Assembly (NCBI RefSeq): GCF_014196205.1
Contig: NZ_JACIDE010000007.1
Coordinates: 95,049-159,048 of the forward strand
Length of the DNA: 64,000 bases
Direction of reading: 5' to 3'
DNA from: Anoxybacteroides voinovskiense
GTDB lineage: Bacteria; Bacillota; Bacilli; Bacillales; Anoxybacillaceae
The position numbers and the translations under genes are program-made. Of this stretch, positions 45,091-51,260 are shown one piece after another. Position 1 is the stretch's first letter, and every line of letters starts with the position of its first letter. The notes under the pieces are model-generated. The model was not told where the DNA came from. It saw nothing but the letters and a program-made list of their open reading frames with translations, and did no database searches.

Positions 45091-45140
45091 CGCGTTTTGT
45101 AAAGTTTTTTAAAAAATATTTTTGTTTGCGTTTTGCAAAG
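45068..45140. promoter_or_regulatory. Three repressor operator sites, CTTTNCAAAACGC
   Basis: Copies at 45068-45080 (plus orientation), 45092-45104 and 45128-45140 (both inverted, GCGTTTTGTAAAG and GCGTTTTGCAAAG). They lie between the divergent Xre genes; the last copy directly precedes a TATAAT (45142-45147) for the rightward gene. Confidence 0.78.
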
Positions 45141-45174
45141 GTATAATATTTTTTGAAATGATAGGGGGATTGTC

Positions 45175-45522
45175 ATGAATCAAAAATTTGGAGAACGATT
45201 AAGAAAATTGCGTTCACAAAAAAAACTTAGTCAAAAAGAATTTGGAAAGATTTTTTCGCTTGCCGAATCAACAATTTCAGGATATGAAAACGGCTCAAGA
45301 ACACCAGACATTGAATTAATAGCTAAATTCGCTGATTTTTTCGGAGTGTCAATAGATTACCTTTATGGTCGAACTGACAATCCACATGAAATTGTTGAGA
45401 GTAAAGAAGGTAGAAACCTCTTTTTCTTCGACATGGAGGAATTAAGCGAACAAGAAATCGAGGAAATAAAAAAACATATTGAATTTATAAAATGGAAAGC
45501 AAAACAGGAAAGGGGAAATTAA
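45175..45522 (+). CDS. Xre-family repressor (CI/ImmR-like)
   Basis: A 115-aa protein. HTH_3 domain at 6-60 (LRKLRSQKKLSQKEFGKIFS, STISGYENGSRTPD), VSIDYLYGRTD, and an acidic C-terminal helix (EELSEQEIEEIKKHIEFI). Of the ImmR type that keeps integrative elements quiet and is cleaved by an ImmA protease; an ImmA-like gene lies at 47249. Preceded by AGGGGGATTGTC. Confidence 0.85.
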   Translation: MNQKFGERLRKLRSQKKLSQKEFGKIFSLAESTISGYENGSRTPDIELIAKFADFFGVSIDYLYGRTDNPHEIVESKEGRNLFFFDMEELSEQEIEEIKKHIEFIKWKAKQERGN

Positions 45523-45523
45523 A

Positions 45524-46282
45524 ATGGCTAAGAAAATGCCGTCGAGAAGGGAAAGGCAAAATGCGGTCATTTCTTTATTTACCTTCCCAGCTTTTATTAT
45601 TTCGTTTTATTTAATGATGAAAGGTATTATCGGACTCGCAGGGGTAATAGTTACCTTATTTATTGCCCTTATTATAGGTTCTTGGACAGCAAGTTATGTG
45701 CCCGATATGCGTAAAAAAGAAAATAAAAATAAGAATCCATATACCGGACTCCCTCAAAAAACCGCAGAGAAGAAGCCTGCCAAAACATCCACATCTAAGA
45801 AAACTACATCTACAGCTTCTTCCAGTCAAACAACAGGAAAATATAACGTTCGTCCTGATAATGAGATTATTTCTTTACCATTACATGACCTTAATGGTTA
45901 TGAATTTGAACGTCTTTGCTATCTATACTTCAAAGCAATAGGCTACAATCCTGAACTTACTCCTCCCTCACAAGACAAGGGAGTTGACTTAATTCTTACG
46001 GATAAGAAAGAAAAATTTAAAATTGCCGTGCAATGCAAACACTATATAAATTCGGGAAGACAAATTACGGTTAAAGAAATTCGCGAATTAGTTGGCGCAA
46101 AGCGTAATCATCGGTGCATAAAAGGATGGTTTATTGCTACTACAACTTATACGAATGCAGCACTTGCAGAAGCTGATACACATCATATAGACTGTTTTGC
46201 AATTGAGTTTGTTGAAAATAAAATTGTAGCATGGAAAGAGCGAGAAGCAGCAAAACGCCAAGTGGCTATTGCAAGAAAATAA
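45524..46282 (+). CDS. Membrane-anchored Mrr-like restriction endonuclease-fold protein
   Basis: A 252-aa protein. Two N-terminal transmembrane segments (about 15-58), a Lys/Ser/Thr-rich linker (70-108), and a C-terminal Mrr-type catalytic domain: LNGYEFERLCYLYFKAIGY, QDKGVDLIL (catalytic Asp) and IAVQCKHY (E/QxK). It starts 1 bp after the repressor stop and is cotranscribed with it, so it would be expressed in the quiescent state. Such a gene beside a repressor suggests exclusion of competing DNA or phages; not proven. Confidence 0.8.
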   Translation: MAKKMPSRRERQNAVISLFTFPAFIISFYLMMKGIIGLAGVIVTLFIALIIGSWTASYVPDMRKKENKNKNPYTGLPQKTAEKKPAKTSTSKKTTSTASSSQTTGKYNVRPDNEIISLPLHDLNGYEFERLCYLYFKAIGYNPELTPPSQDKGVDLILTDKKEKFKIAVQCKHYINSGRQITVKEIRELVGAKRNHRCIKGWFIATTTYTNAALAEADTHHIDCFAIEFVENKIVAWKEREAAKRQVAIARK

Positions 46283-46302
46283 ATAGTTCGTTGTTATCTA
46301 AT

Positions 46303-46345
46303 CAAAAAAGGGGTTACGAAATTGCGAACCCCTTTTTCTTTTTTG
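46303..46345 (+). terminator. Terminator of the repressor-nuclease operon
   Basis: AAAAAAGGGGTT-...-AACCCCTTTTTCTTTTTT. Confidence 0.92.
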
Positions 46346-46518
46346 GTTAAATATTGAATAACTTCTTAAAAAAATAAGGGTGTCCTAAGTTATTTAATGA
46401 TTATCTTTTTTATGTTGTAATTATAAACAAAGTCAGATAGACTAACTGTTTTTGGTGATATTCAAACCTCAGTTCTAATTGGTATATTTAAAAAAAAGAT
46501 ATTAAGGAGTGAACATAT

Positions 46519-46803
46519 ATGTTTTCAGTAGAGTTCCCGTTTTCTGTGCAAGATCTACTTCAGACAACGATATCCTTAATACAAAGTACCGGACCATTCC
46601 TTTTATTAGGGATAGCATTCATTTTTGCCCCTCGATTAGGAAGTTTAATTACCGATTTATTTCGAGACGATTCTTACATTAGGATGGAGCTGAGAAATCG
46701 CAAACATCAAAGATACTGGAGAAAGGAACTAATGAAGATGAATCCTGAAGAACGAGCTCTGTATATTGATCCAAGTCATCCTAAATCAAAAAAATGGCTT
46801 TAA
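46519..46803 (+). CDS. Coat-like paralogue with extended basic tail
   Basis: A 94-aa protein. Residues 1-50 (EFPFSVQDLLQTTISLIQS, then GPFLLLGIAFIFAPRLG) are clearly homologous to the coat-like protein at 37822, with a charged basic tail (MELRNRKHQRYWRKELMKM). It is on the opposite strand, away from the morphogenesis operon. GGAGTGAACATAT precedes the ATG. Confidence 0.7.
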   Translation: MFSVEFPFSVQDLLQTTISLIQSTGPFLLLGIAFIFAPRLGSLITDLFRDDSYIRMELRNRKHQRYWRKELMKMNPEERALYIDPSHPKSKKWL

Positions 46804-46873
46804 TCACTAACATTTTGTGAAAAAAAGGTTCCACAAATTACCTTTAATTAACAATAAATTTAGGTGATAAAAC

Positions 46874-47149
46874 ATGATCGATTTTTCTAAAATCAATTTA
46901 CCTTTTTCCGTGAGCGATTTATTTTCTTCTACAATGAGTCTTTTAAGTTCCATGTCGGGGTTTATTTTATTAATTTTTGTTTTCAGTATATCTCAAATAT
47001 TCGTTAATTTCGTGACTATTTCCCTCATGAATAAGCAACAATCCACGACACAAAAGAAAAAACGGAAATCAACGAAAGGAAGAAAGCGAAGCAGCAGCCG
47101 AACAACTAGCAGTTCAACTAAAACAAGAAAAAATTTGAAAGTCGTATGA
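46874..47149 (+). CDS. Second coat-like paralogue with Lys/Arg/Ser-rich tail
   Basis: A 91-aa protein. IDFSKINLPFSVSDLFSSTM matches the PFSxxDL module of the coat-like family; one transmembrane segment; then an extremely basic tail (KKKRKSTKGRKRSSSRTTSS) suited to DNA binding. Only a weak site (TTAGGTGATAAAAC) precedes the ATG. Confidence 0.65.
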   Translation: MIDFSKINLPFSVSDLFSSTMSLLSSMSGFILLIFVFSISQIFVNFVTISLMNKQQSTTQKKKRKSTKGRKRSSSRTTSSSTKTRKNLKVV

Positions 47150-47151
47150 AT

Positions 47152-47192
47152 ATATCCCTTGGTCAAACTTAGGGATTTTTCTTTTTCTTGTA
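47152..47192 (+). terminator. Terminator after the coat-like paralogues
   Basis: ATCCCTTGG...CTTAGGGAT followed by TTTTCTTTTTC. Confidence 0.75.
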
Positions 47193-47248
47193 AATAAGAA
47201 CATATGTTTGTATAATGAAAGAAAAAAACTTGTGGGGGATGAGGTAGA

Positions 47249-47734
47249 ATGTACTTATATAAGCCTTGCGACTTAGAAAAGCGTATCTCGGAGGCGTATC
47301 AGCAAAACGGGATCATCTATCCTTCCCAACTCGATGAAGAGTATATCGCAAGGAAATTCGATATTTTGCTTGTCGAGTCAAAATTCGGATCGTTTGCGGA
47401 ATACTGCGACGACTTGAAAATTGTAGCGCTTCATCACGACTTGGACTCGCTCAAGCGCCGTGAAGTTTTTTTTCATGAAGTTGGTCATTTGTTTTTACAC
47501 GCGGGCGACCAGTTGAAAATGAACGGCTCATTTCGTTCTTTTCAAGAATCACAAGCAAAACGCTTTACGTTATTTGCAGCGATCCCTTATCATATGCTTA
47601 CATATATCGATTTTTCGAAAAAACGCGACTTTATCATTTATGAAATGCAAGAAACGTTCCGCGTACCGGCTGAAATATGCGAAAGCCGTCTGGATTACAT
47701 TGGAAATAAAGTGTTAGAGGCTGCTTGTTTGTGA
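47249..47734 (+). CDS. ImmA/IrrE-family metallopeptidase
   Basis: A 161-aa protein with HEVGHLFLH (HExxH zinc motif plus third ligand region) in the ImmA/IrrE context ([17 protein letters not shown], then [15 protein letters not shown]). ImmA proteins cleave ImmR repressors after DNA damage to induce integrative elements. Unusually it is 1.7 kb from its presumed repressor at 45175. It is the last gene before attR. Confidence 0.88.
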   Translation: MYLYKPCDLEKRISEAYQQNGIIYPSQLDEEYIARKFDILLVESKFGSFAEYCDDLKIVALHHDLDSLKRREVFFHEVGHLFLHAGDQLKMNGSFRSFQESQAKRFTLFAAIPYHMLTYIDFSKKRDFIIYEMQETFRVPAEICESRLDYIGNKVLEAACL

Positions 47735-47748
47735 ATGTTATTTATTAC

Positions 47749-47776
47749 CGCTTACTATTGTCATTAGAATTGAAAT
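47749..47776. other. Right attachment site of the sigK element (attR)
   Basis: Arm CGCTTACTATTGTCAT (47749-47764), 6 nt, core TGAAAT (47771-47776). The arm is the reverse complement of the attL arm with one mismatch. Confidence 0.88.
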
Positions 47777-48146
47777 TTTAATGCATCTACGTTCGCTGAA
47801 AAAAACGAAAAAAGACGTGTCGCTCCATGAACCGATCGGGCAAGACCGCGACGGAAATGAAATTAGTTTAATTGACGTACTTAAATCAGAAGGGGAAGAT
47901 GTCGCGGACGAGATTCAATTAAACATGGAAATTGAGCAAGTGCGAAAGTATATTGACGTATTAGATGACCGCGAAAAAGAAGTCATCGTCAGCCGGTTCG
48001 GGCTAAATTTGCAAAAAGAAAAAACGCAGCGCGAAATCGCCAAAGAACTCGGCATCTCCAGAAGCTACGTCTCCCGCATCGAAAAGCGCGCACTCATGAA
48101 AATTTTTCATGAGTTTTATCGGAATGAAAAAGAGAAGAAACGGTAA
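47772..48146 (+). CDS. sigK: Sigma-K C-terminal half (SpoIIIC), interrupted
   Basis: In frame from GAA 47772: [14 protein letters not shown], then [20 protein letters not shown] (region 3) and [11 protein letters not shown] ... [20 protein letters not shown] (region 4 HTH, -35 recognition). It lacks its own start and regions 1-2; an apparent ATG at 47781 is internal. Joined to 29189-29527 at TGAAAT it gives a sigma factor of about 236 residues, the normal size. Confidence 0.97.
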   Translation, partial: EILMHLRSLKKTKKDVSLHEPIGQDRDGNEISLIDVLKSEGEDVADEIQLNMEIEQVRKYIDVLDDREKEVIVSRFGLNLQKEKTQREIAKELGISRSYVSRIEKRALMKIFHEFYRNEKEKKR

Positions 48147-48151
48147 CGAAA

Positions 48152-48186
48152 AATGGAGGCTGCTGCACGCAAGCCTCCATTTTGTA
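48152..48186 (+). terminator. Terminator of sigK
   Basis: AAAATGGAGGCTG-CTGCACG-CAAGCCTCCATTTTGT. Confidence 0.88.
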
Positions 48187-48294
48187 TTGATCAAAGCTAA
48201 GATAGCTCAATCGCCTTCTGACCCACTCCCCCTAATTGACCAAGTTGAAAATTATCTGGAAGGTAAATGCAAGGCTTTATAGACGAATATTCAC

Positions 48295-48450
48295 TCAGTT
48301 TTCAATCGCCTTTTCTGAAAAGATTTGATACTTTTCGTCAGAGAGTTTTACGAGAAGAATATTTTTATCCTCTTTTACACTATATATTGGTGTTCCGACT
48401 TCTAATAAGTTTGACGAAAAATTCTGTTTTGGCAACGTTTCTTTATCAAC
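48295..48450 (-). pseudogene. 3' remnant of an unidentified gene cut by IS66
   Basis: On the minus strand an open frame runs out of the IS end: VDKETLPKQNFSSNLLEVG ... VKEDKNILLVKLSDEKYQIF, stopping at 48295. No start or upstream part remains. Protein-like composition argues for a real former gene; family not recognised. Confidence 0.5.
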
Positions 48451-48499
48451 GTAAACGTCAAATAGCCCCCACCTTTTTTGAAGGCCGAGGCTTAGGGTA

Positions 48500-50116
48500 T
48501 TATTTAGTTAGCTGATCAAAAGCAATACATGAAACAGGGAGTGTGGTTGACCAAGGAAGCATTTGATCCAATGCGTGCTTGTCTGACAAATCCATATTGG
48601 GAAGCTTCTCAAAAAGATAACGAAGGTAGTAATATGGATGTAAATGATTCGCTTTCGCTGTCTCCACTATGCTGTAGATGATGGCACTTGCTCGTGCACC
48701 TTGTGGTGTATTCGCGAAAAGCCAATTTTTCCTTCCGATAACCACCGATTTGATCGAGCGTTCGCTGCGATTATTATCGATCTCCAGTCGCCCATCCTCT
48801 AAAAAGGCCACTAATTTATCCCATTGGTTCAGACAATACGCAATGGCTTTTCCTAGTGCGCTCTTTGGCAACACGTGCTGTTTTTGCTTTTGCAGCCATG
48901 ACAAAAAAGCGTCTAAGATAGGTTTGCTTTGCTTTAGACGTTCTTCATACCGATCTTTAGGATCTAATTTTTTTAATTTACGTTCCACCGCAAACAGTTG
49001 GTTACAGAAATTCAGACCTTCCGTTGCGGTCACTGGTGTCACGCTATTGGCAGGCATGGATCTTATGGCGTCTGTAAATCCTCTACGCGCATGAGCCCAA
49101 CAACCAACTAGGGTTACGTTTGGAACTTGATGGTACCCTGCGTATCCATCCACCTGCAAATAGCCTTGAAAACCGTTCAGGAAATGTTTCGGGTTTTCCC
49201 CTGCTCTCGTTTCCTGATACTCATAAAGGATGATAGGAGGTCCTTCTACCCCTGTCTGGTACTGCCACAAATAGGAAGTGGAAGTAGCTGGTCTTCCAAG
49301 TTCATGAAGAACCTGAAGGGTGGTTTCATCGGCATGAATAATATCCAGCTCCAGAAGATGTTCATGCATTCGATGATACAGCACACTCAGCCATTGTTCC
49401 GCTCCTTTGACCATCCAATTGGCAAAGGTTTGACGAGAAAGAGGGATGCCCATTCGCTGAAACTGTTTTTCTTGGCGGTATAACGGGAGCCCTTCTACAT
49501 ATTTTTGCGTCATAATATGTGCCAAAATAGAAGGAGAGGCGAAACTGCCCGGAATGACCGATTTCGGTCTAGGCGCTGTTTGAATCGGCGTTTCGATCTC
49601 ATGGTGCTCACAATGACGACAAGAATAGACATATTGCACGTGCTTCACCACTTTTAATTCCGCAGGAATATAGACAAGTTCTTGGCGCACTTCCGTACTC
49701 ATTTCATGCAGCGTTCCACCGCAACACGAACAGACCTGCTCTTCATCGGGTAAACGATATTCGACCGTTTCCACCGGCAGGTTTTCCAGCATCGCTTCGC
49801 CGTGACCGCGTGTTTTCCGACGGCGCTGATAACGAATGGACTCTAACGCAGGTTCCGGCAACTCAAGGTTCGATTCGTTTTCTACCTCGTTGAATAGTTC
49901 CAATTGACCAAGAAGGGTTTTTTCGCTCGAAACGCCAAAGCGTTTGTGCTGCAGAAGGCGAAGTTGTTCTTCGTACCATTTTAATTTGGCTTCCAACTCC
50001 TGTTGCTTTTTTAGTTCCGCCTGTAATTCCGCATTTTGCTTTTCCAGCATTTCTAAGCGTTTAAGGAGATCTTCTATTGTAAGATGAGAATGAGGGAATT
50101 TCGCTGTTGTTTTCAT
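48500..50116 (-). CDS. tnpC: IS66 transposase TnpC
   Basis: About 538 aa. N-terminal coiled coil (LEMLEKQNAELQAELKKQQE), zinc-finger-like CSCCGGTLHEM and YSCRHCEHHEIE, then the DDE domain (LDIIHADETTLQVL, LQVDGYAGYHQVP, LEIDNNRSERSIKSV). ATG 50116 (MKTTAKFPHS) is chosen; the longer frame to 50215 would overlap tnpB. It appears intact. Confidence 0.93.
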   Translation of the reverse strand: MKTTAKFPHSHLTIEDLLKRLEMLEKQNAELQAELKKQQELEAKLKWYEEQLRLLQHKRFGVSSEKTLLGQLELFNEVENESNLELPEPALESIRYQRRRKTRGHGEAMLENLPVETVEYRLPDEEQVCSCCGGTLHEMSTEVRQELVYIPAELKVVKHVQYVYSCRHCEHHEIETPIQTAPRPKSVIPGSFASPSILAHIMTQKYVEGLPLYRQEKQFQRMGIPLSRQTFANWMVKGAEQWLSVLYHRMHEHLLELDIIHADETTLQVLHELGRPATSTSYLWQYQTGVEGPPIILYEYQETRAGENPKHFLNGFQGYLQVDGYAGYHQVPNVTLVGCWAHARRGFTDAIRSMPANSVTPVTATEGLNFCNQLFAVERKLKKLDPKDRYEERLKQSKPILDAFLSWLQKQKQHVLPKSALGKAIAYCLNQWDKLVAFLEDGRLEIDNNRSERSIKSVVIGRKNWLFANTPQGARASAIIYSIVETAKANHLHPYYYLRYLFEKLPNMDLSDKHALDQMLPWSTTLPVSCIAFDQLTK

Positions 50117-50163
50117 ATTTTCATTATACAACAAAACAGCGGAATTCCCTGAATTTTTATTAG

Positions 50164-50520
50164 TTAAATAACTTTCTTTGCGGTTACTGCCGAATGGGCT
50201 TGTTTCTGGTTCCATGATAGTCCATCGAGCAGCCAGCGTAATTGGCGTGGACTAATTTGTAAAGGTTCCGAGTGATGCTCTGAAGGCCAATCAAACGTTC
50301 CTCGTTCGAGTCGGCGATAATATAGCCAAAATCCGTTATGATCCCAATGAAGAATTTTTAATTTATCCCGCCCACGATTGCAGAACACAAAAAGGCTAGA
50401 AGAAAAGGGATCGAGCTGGAATGTTTCTTGGACGATGGCTGCCAACCCGTCGATGGATTTTCGCAAATCCGTACTCCCTCGAGCGAGGTACACACGGGTC
50501 ACCGTGGCCGCATTCAACAT
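50164..50520 (-). CDS. tnpB: IS66 accessory protein TnpB (Orf2)
   Basis: A 118-aa protein with VYLARGSTDLRKSIDGL and CNRGRDKLKILHWDHNGFWLYY, diagnostic of IS66 Orf2. Its start overlaps tnpA by 7 bp. Confidence 0.94.
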   Translation of the reverse strand: MLNAATVTRVYLARGSTDLRKSIDGLAAIVQETFQLDPFSSSLFVFCNRGRDKLKILHWDHNGFWLYYRRLERGTFDWPSEHHSEPLQISPRQLRWLLDGLSWNQKQAHSAVTAKKVI

Positions 50521-50828
50521 AACGTTTTCAACACCTTCACCACATCAGCCAAAAGCGAAGGGTGAAACCCTTGCTTCACCTCGATCGAACATTCGCCGAT
50601 TTTCACTTGGATGGAGCCGTCGTCGCTCGATGGATTTACCATGACAACGGATGTCCACGTGGTAGAAGGTTTAGATGGAACAGTTGGGTCTTCCATCCGT
50701 TTGAGCCAATACTTCAACTGATGAGCCTTTAAACCATGTTGTTGACACCATTTGGCTCGTGAGAGACCGCTTGCCCTGTAATCGGCGATGCGCTGTTCCC
50801 ATTCACGTCTCAATTCGTTTTTATCCAT
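50514..50828 (-). CDS. tnpA: IS66 accessory protein TnpA
   Basis: About 104 aa. WEQRIADYRASGLSRAKWCQ and HQLKYWLKRM form a helix-turn-helix typical of IS66 TnpA. ATG 50828 has GAAAGGAGTTTTGG upstream. Likely DNA-binding component of the transposition complex. Confidence 0.92.
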   Translation of the reverse strand: MDKNELRREWEQRIADYRASGLSRAKWCQQHGLKAHQLKYWLKRMEDPTVPSKPSTTWTSVVMVNPSSDDGSIQVKIGECSIEVKQGFHPSLLADVVKVLKTLC

Positions 50829-50913
50829 ACCAAAACTCCTTTCATAAAGATTTCTAAAGAAATTATGGCATGGATATAGGGGCAAAACTAGGTGGGAAGA
50901 GTTTGACGCTTAT

Positions 50914-50994
50914 GGTAGAAAACTACAAAACTTAACAGAAACAACGGACTCGTTTATCTCATTCCAACAAGAGCGAGACTTGGAAACCATCTAA
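50914..50994 (+). pseudogene. Remnant of a second unidentified gene at the other IS end
   Basis: Plus-strand frame leaving the IS: GRKLQNLTETTDSFISFQQE then RDLETI and stop at 50994. It does not continue the remnant on the other side of the IS, so the IS did not simply split one gene. Confidence 0.45.
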
Positions 50995-51011
50995 TCGATG
51001 TACACAAACGA

Positions 51012-51040
51012 CAAAAGCGACCCCTTTTTAGAGGCCGCTC
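51012..51040 (-). terminator. Terminator of the 26-aa peptide gene
   Basis: On the minus strand AGCGGCCTC-TAAAAA-GGGGTCGCT followed by TTTTG. Confidence 0.75.
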
Positions 51041-51043
51041 TTA

Positions 51044-51124
51044 TTATGCTTCTACGCTTACTTCTGCAGTAATCACTAATGCAATTGATACTGTAATGAC
51101 AATCCCCATCACCATTGCGAACAT
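51044..51124 (-). CDS. 26-aa hydrophobic peptide (holin-like/type I toxin candidate)
   Basis: MFAMVMGIVITVSIALVITA then EVSVEA. One membrane span filling the peptide, a strong site GAGGGAGGAAGTTGGG and a terminator immediately after the stop show a real one-gene unit. Short single-span peptides of this kind are type I toxins or sporulation micropeptides. No antisense promoter was convincingly found. Confidence 0.6.
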   Translation of the reverse strand: MFAMVMGIVITVSIALVITAEVSVEA

Positions 51125-51260
51125 CCCAACTTCCTCCCTCTCGCCGGTTCTTTATCTTTATTTTACACGGAAAAACGCTCAACTCGAGCAGGAGGTTTTG
51201 AATAATTTGTGAATTTCAAAACGTGAATAATTAAAGGTTTCTATATACCTTGCAAAAAAT

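Larger units (their letters stand above)
29524..47776. mobile_element. skin-type element interrupting sigK, with inovirus-like cargo
   Basis: About 18,247 bp between two copies of TGAAAT. It carries a SpoIVCA-like serine recombinase at the left edge, a leftward operon of about 30 small genes (replication, coat-like proteins, Zot-like ATPase) and rightward genes (Xre repressor, Mrr-like nuclease, two coat-like paralogues, ImmA-like protease). Deleting the segment between the two cores gives ...CIENEILMHLR..., the normal sigma-K sequence. The B. subtilis skin element sits at the same site but its known content (PBSX-like phage genes, arsenic resistance) differs. Confidence 0.95.
48451..50913 (-). 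mobile_element. IS66-family insertion sequence
   Basis: Contains tnpA, tnpB and tnpC in the IS66 order. Ends are approximate: GTAAACGTCAAATAG...CCCACCT (from 48451) and, on the other strand, ATAAGCGTCAAACTC...CCCACCT (from 50913), imperfect inverted repeats of the IS66 GTAAGCG-type. No matching 8-bp target duplication is seen outside these ends. Confidence 0.85.

Noticed and set aside
46874..47149. Histone-like or ribosomal protein because of the Lys/Arg/Ser tail
   Set aside because: The N-terminal half is a membrane segment with the PFSxxDL module, so it belongs with the coat-like proteins.
29524..47776. Integrative conjugative element instead of a phage-like element
   Set aside because: Xre/ImmA genes and a serine recombinase fit an ICE, but no relaxase, coupling protein or VirB4-type ATPase was found; the only secretion ATPase is Zot-like.
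47781..48146. Independent short sigma factor starting at ATG 47781
   Set aside because: The frame continues upstream through GAA ATT TTA and corresponds to the middle of sigma-K; the ATG is an internal Met of the intact protein.
48451..50913. Left and right IS66 flanks as one interrupted gene
   Set aside because: The two remnant frames are on opposite strands and cannot be joined.
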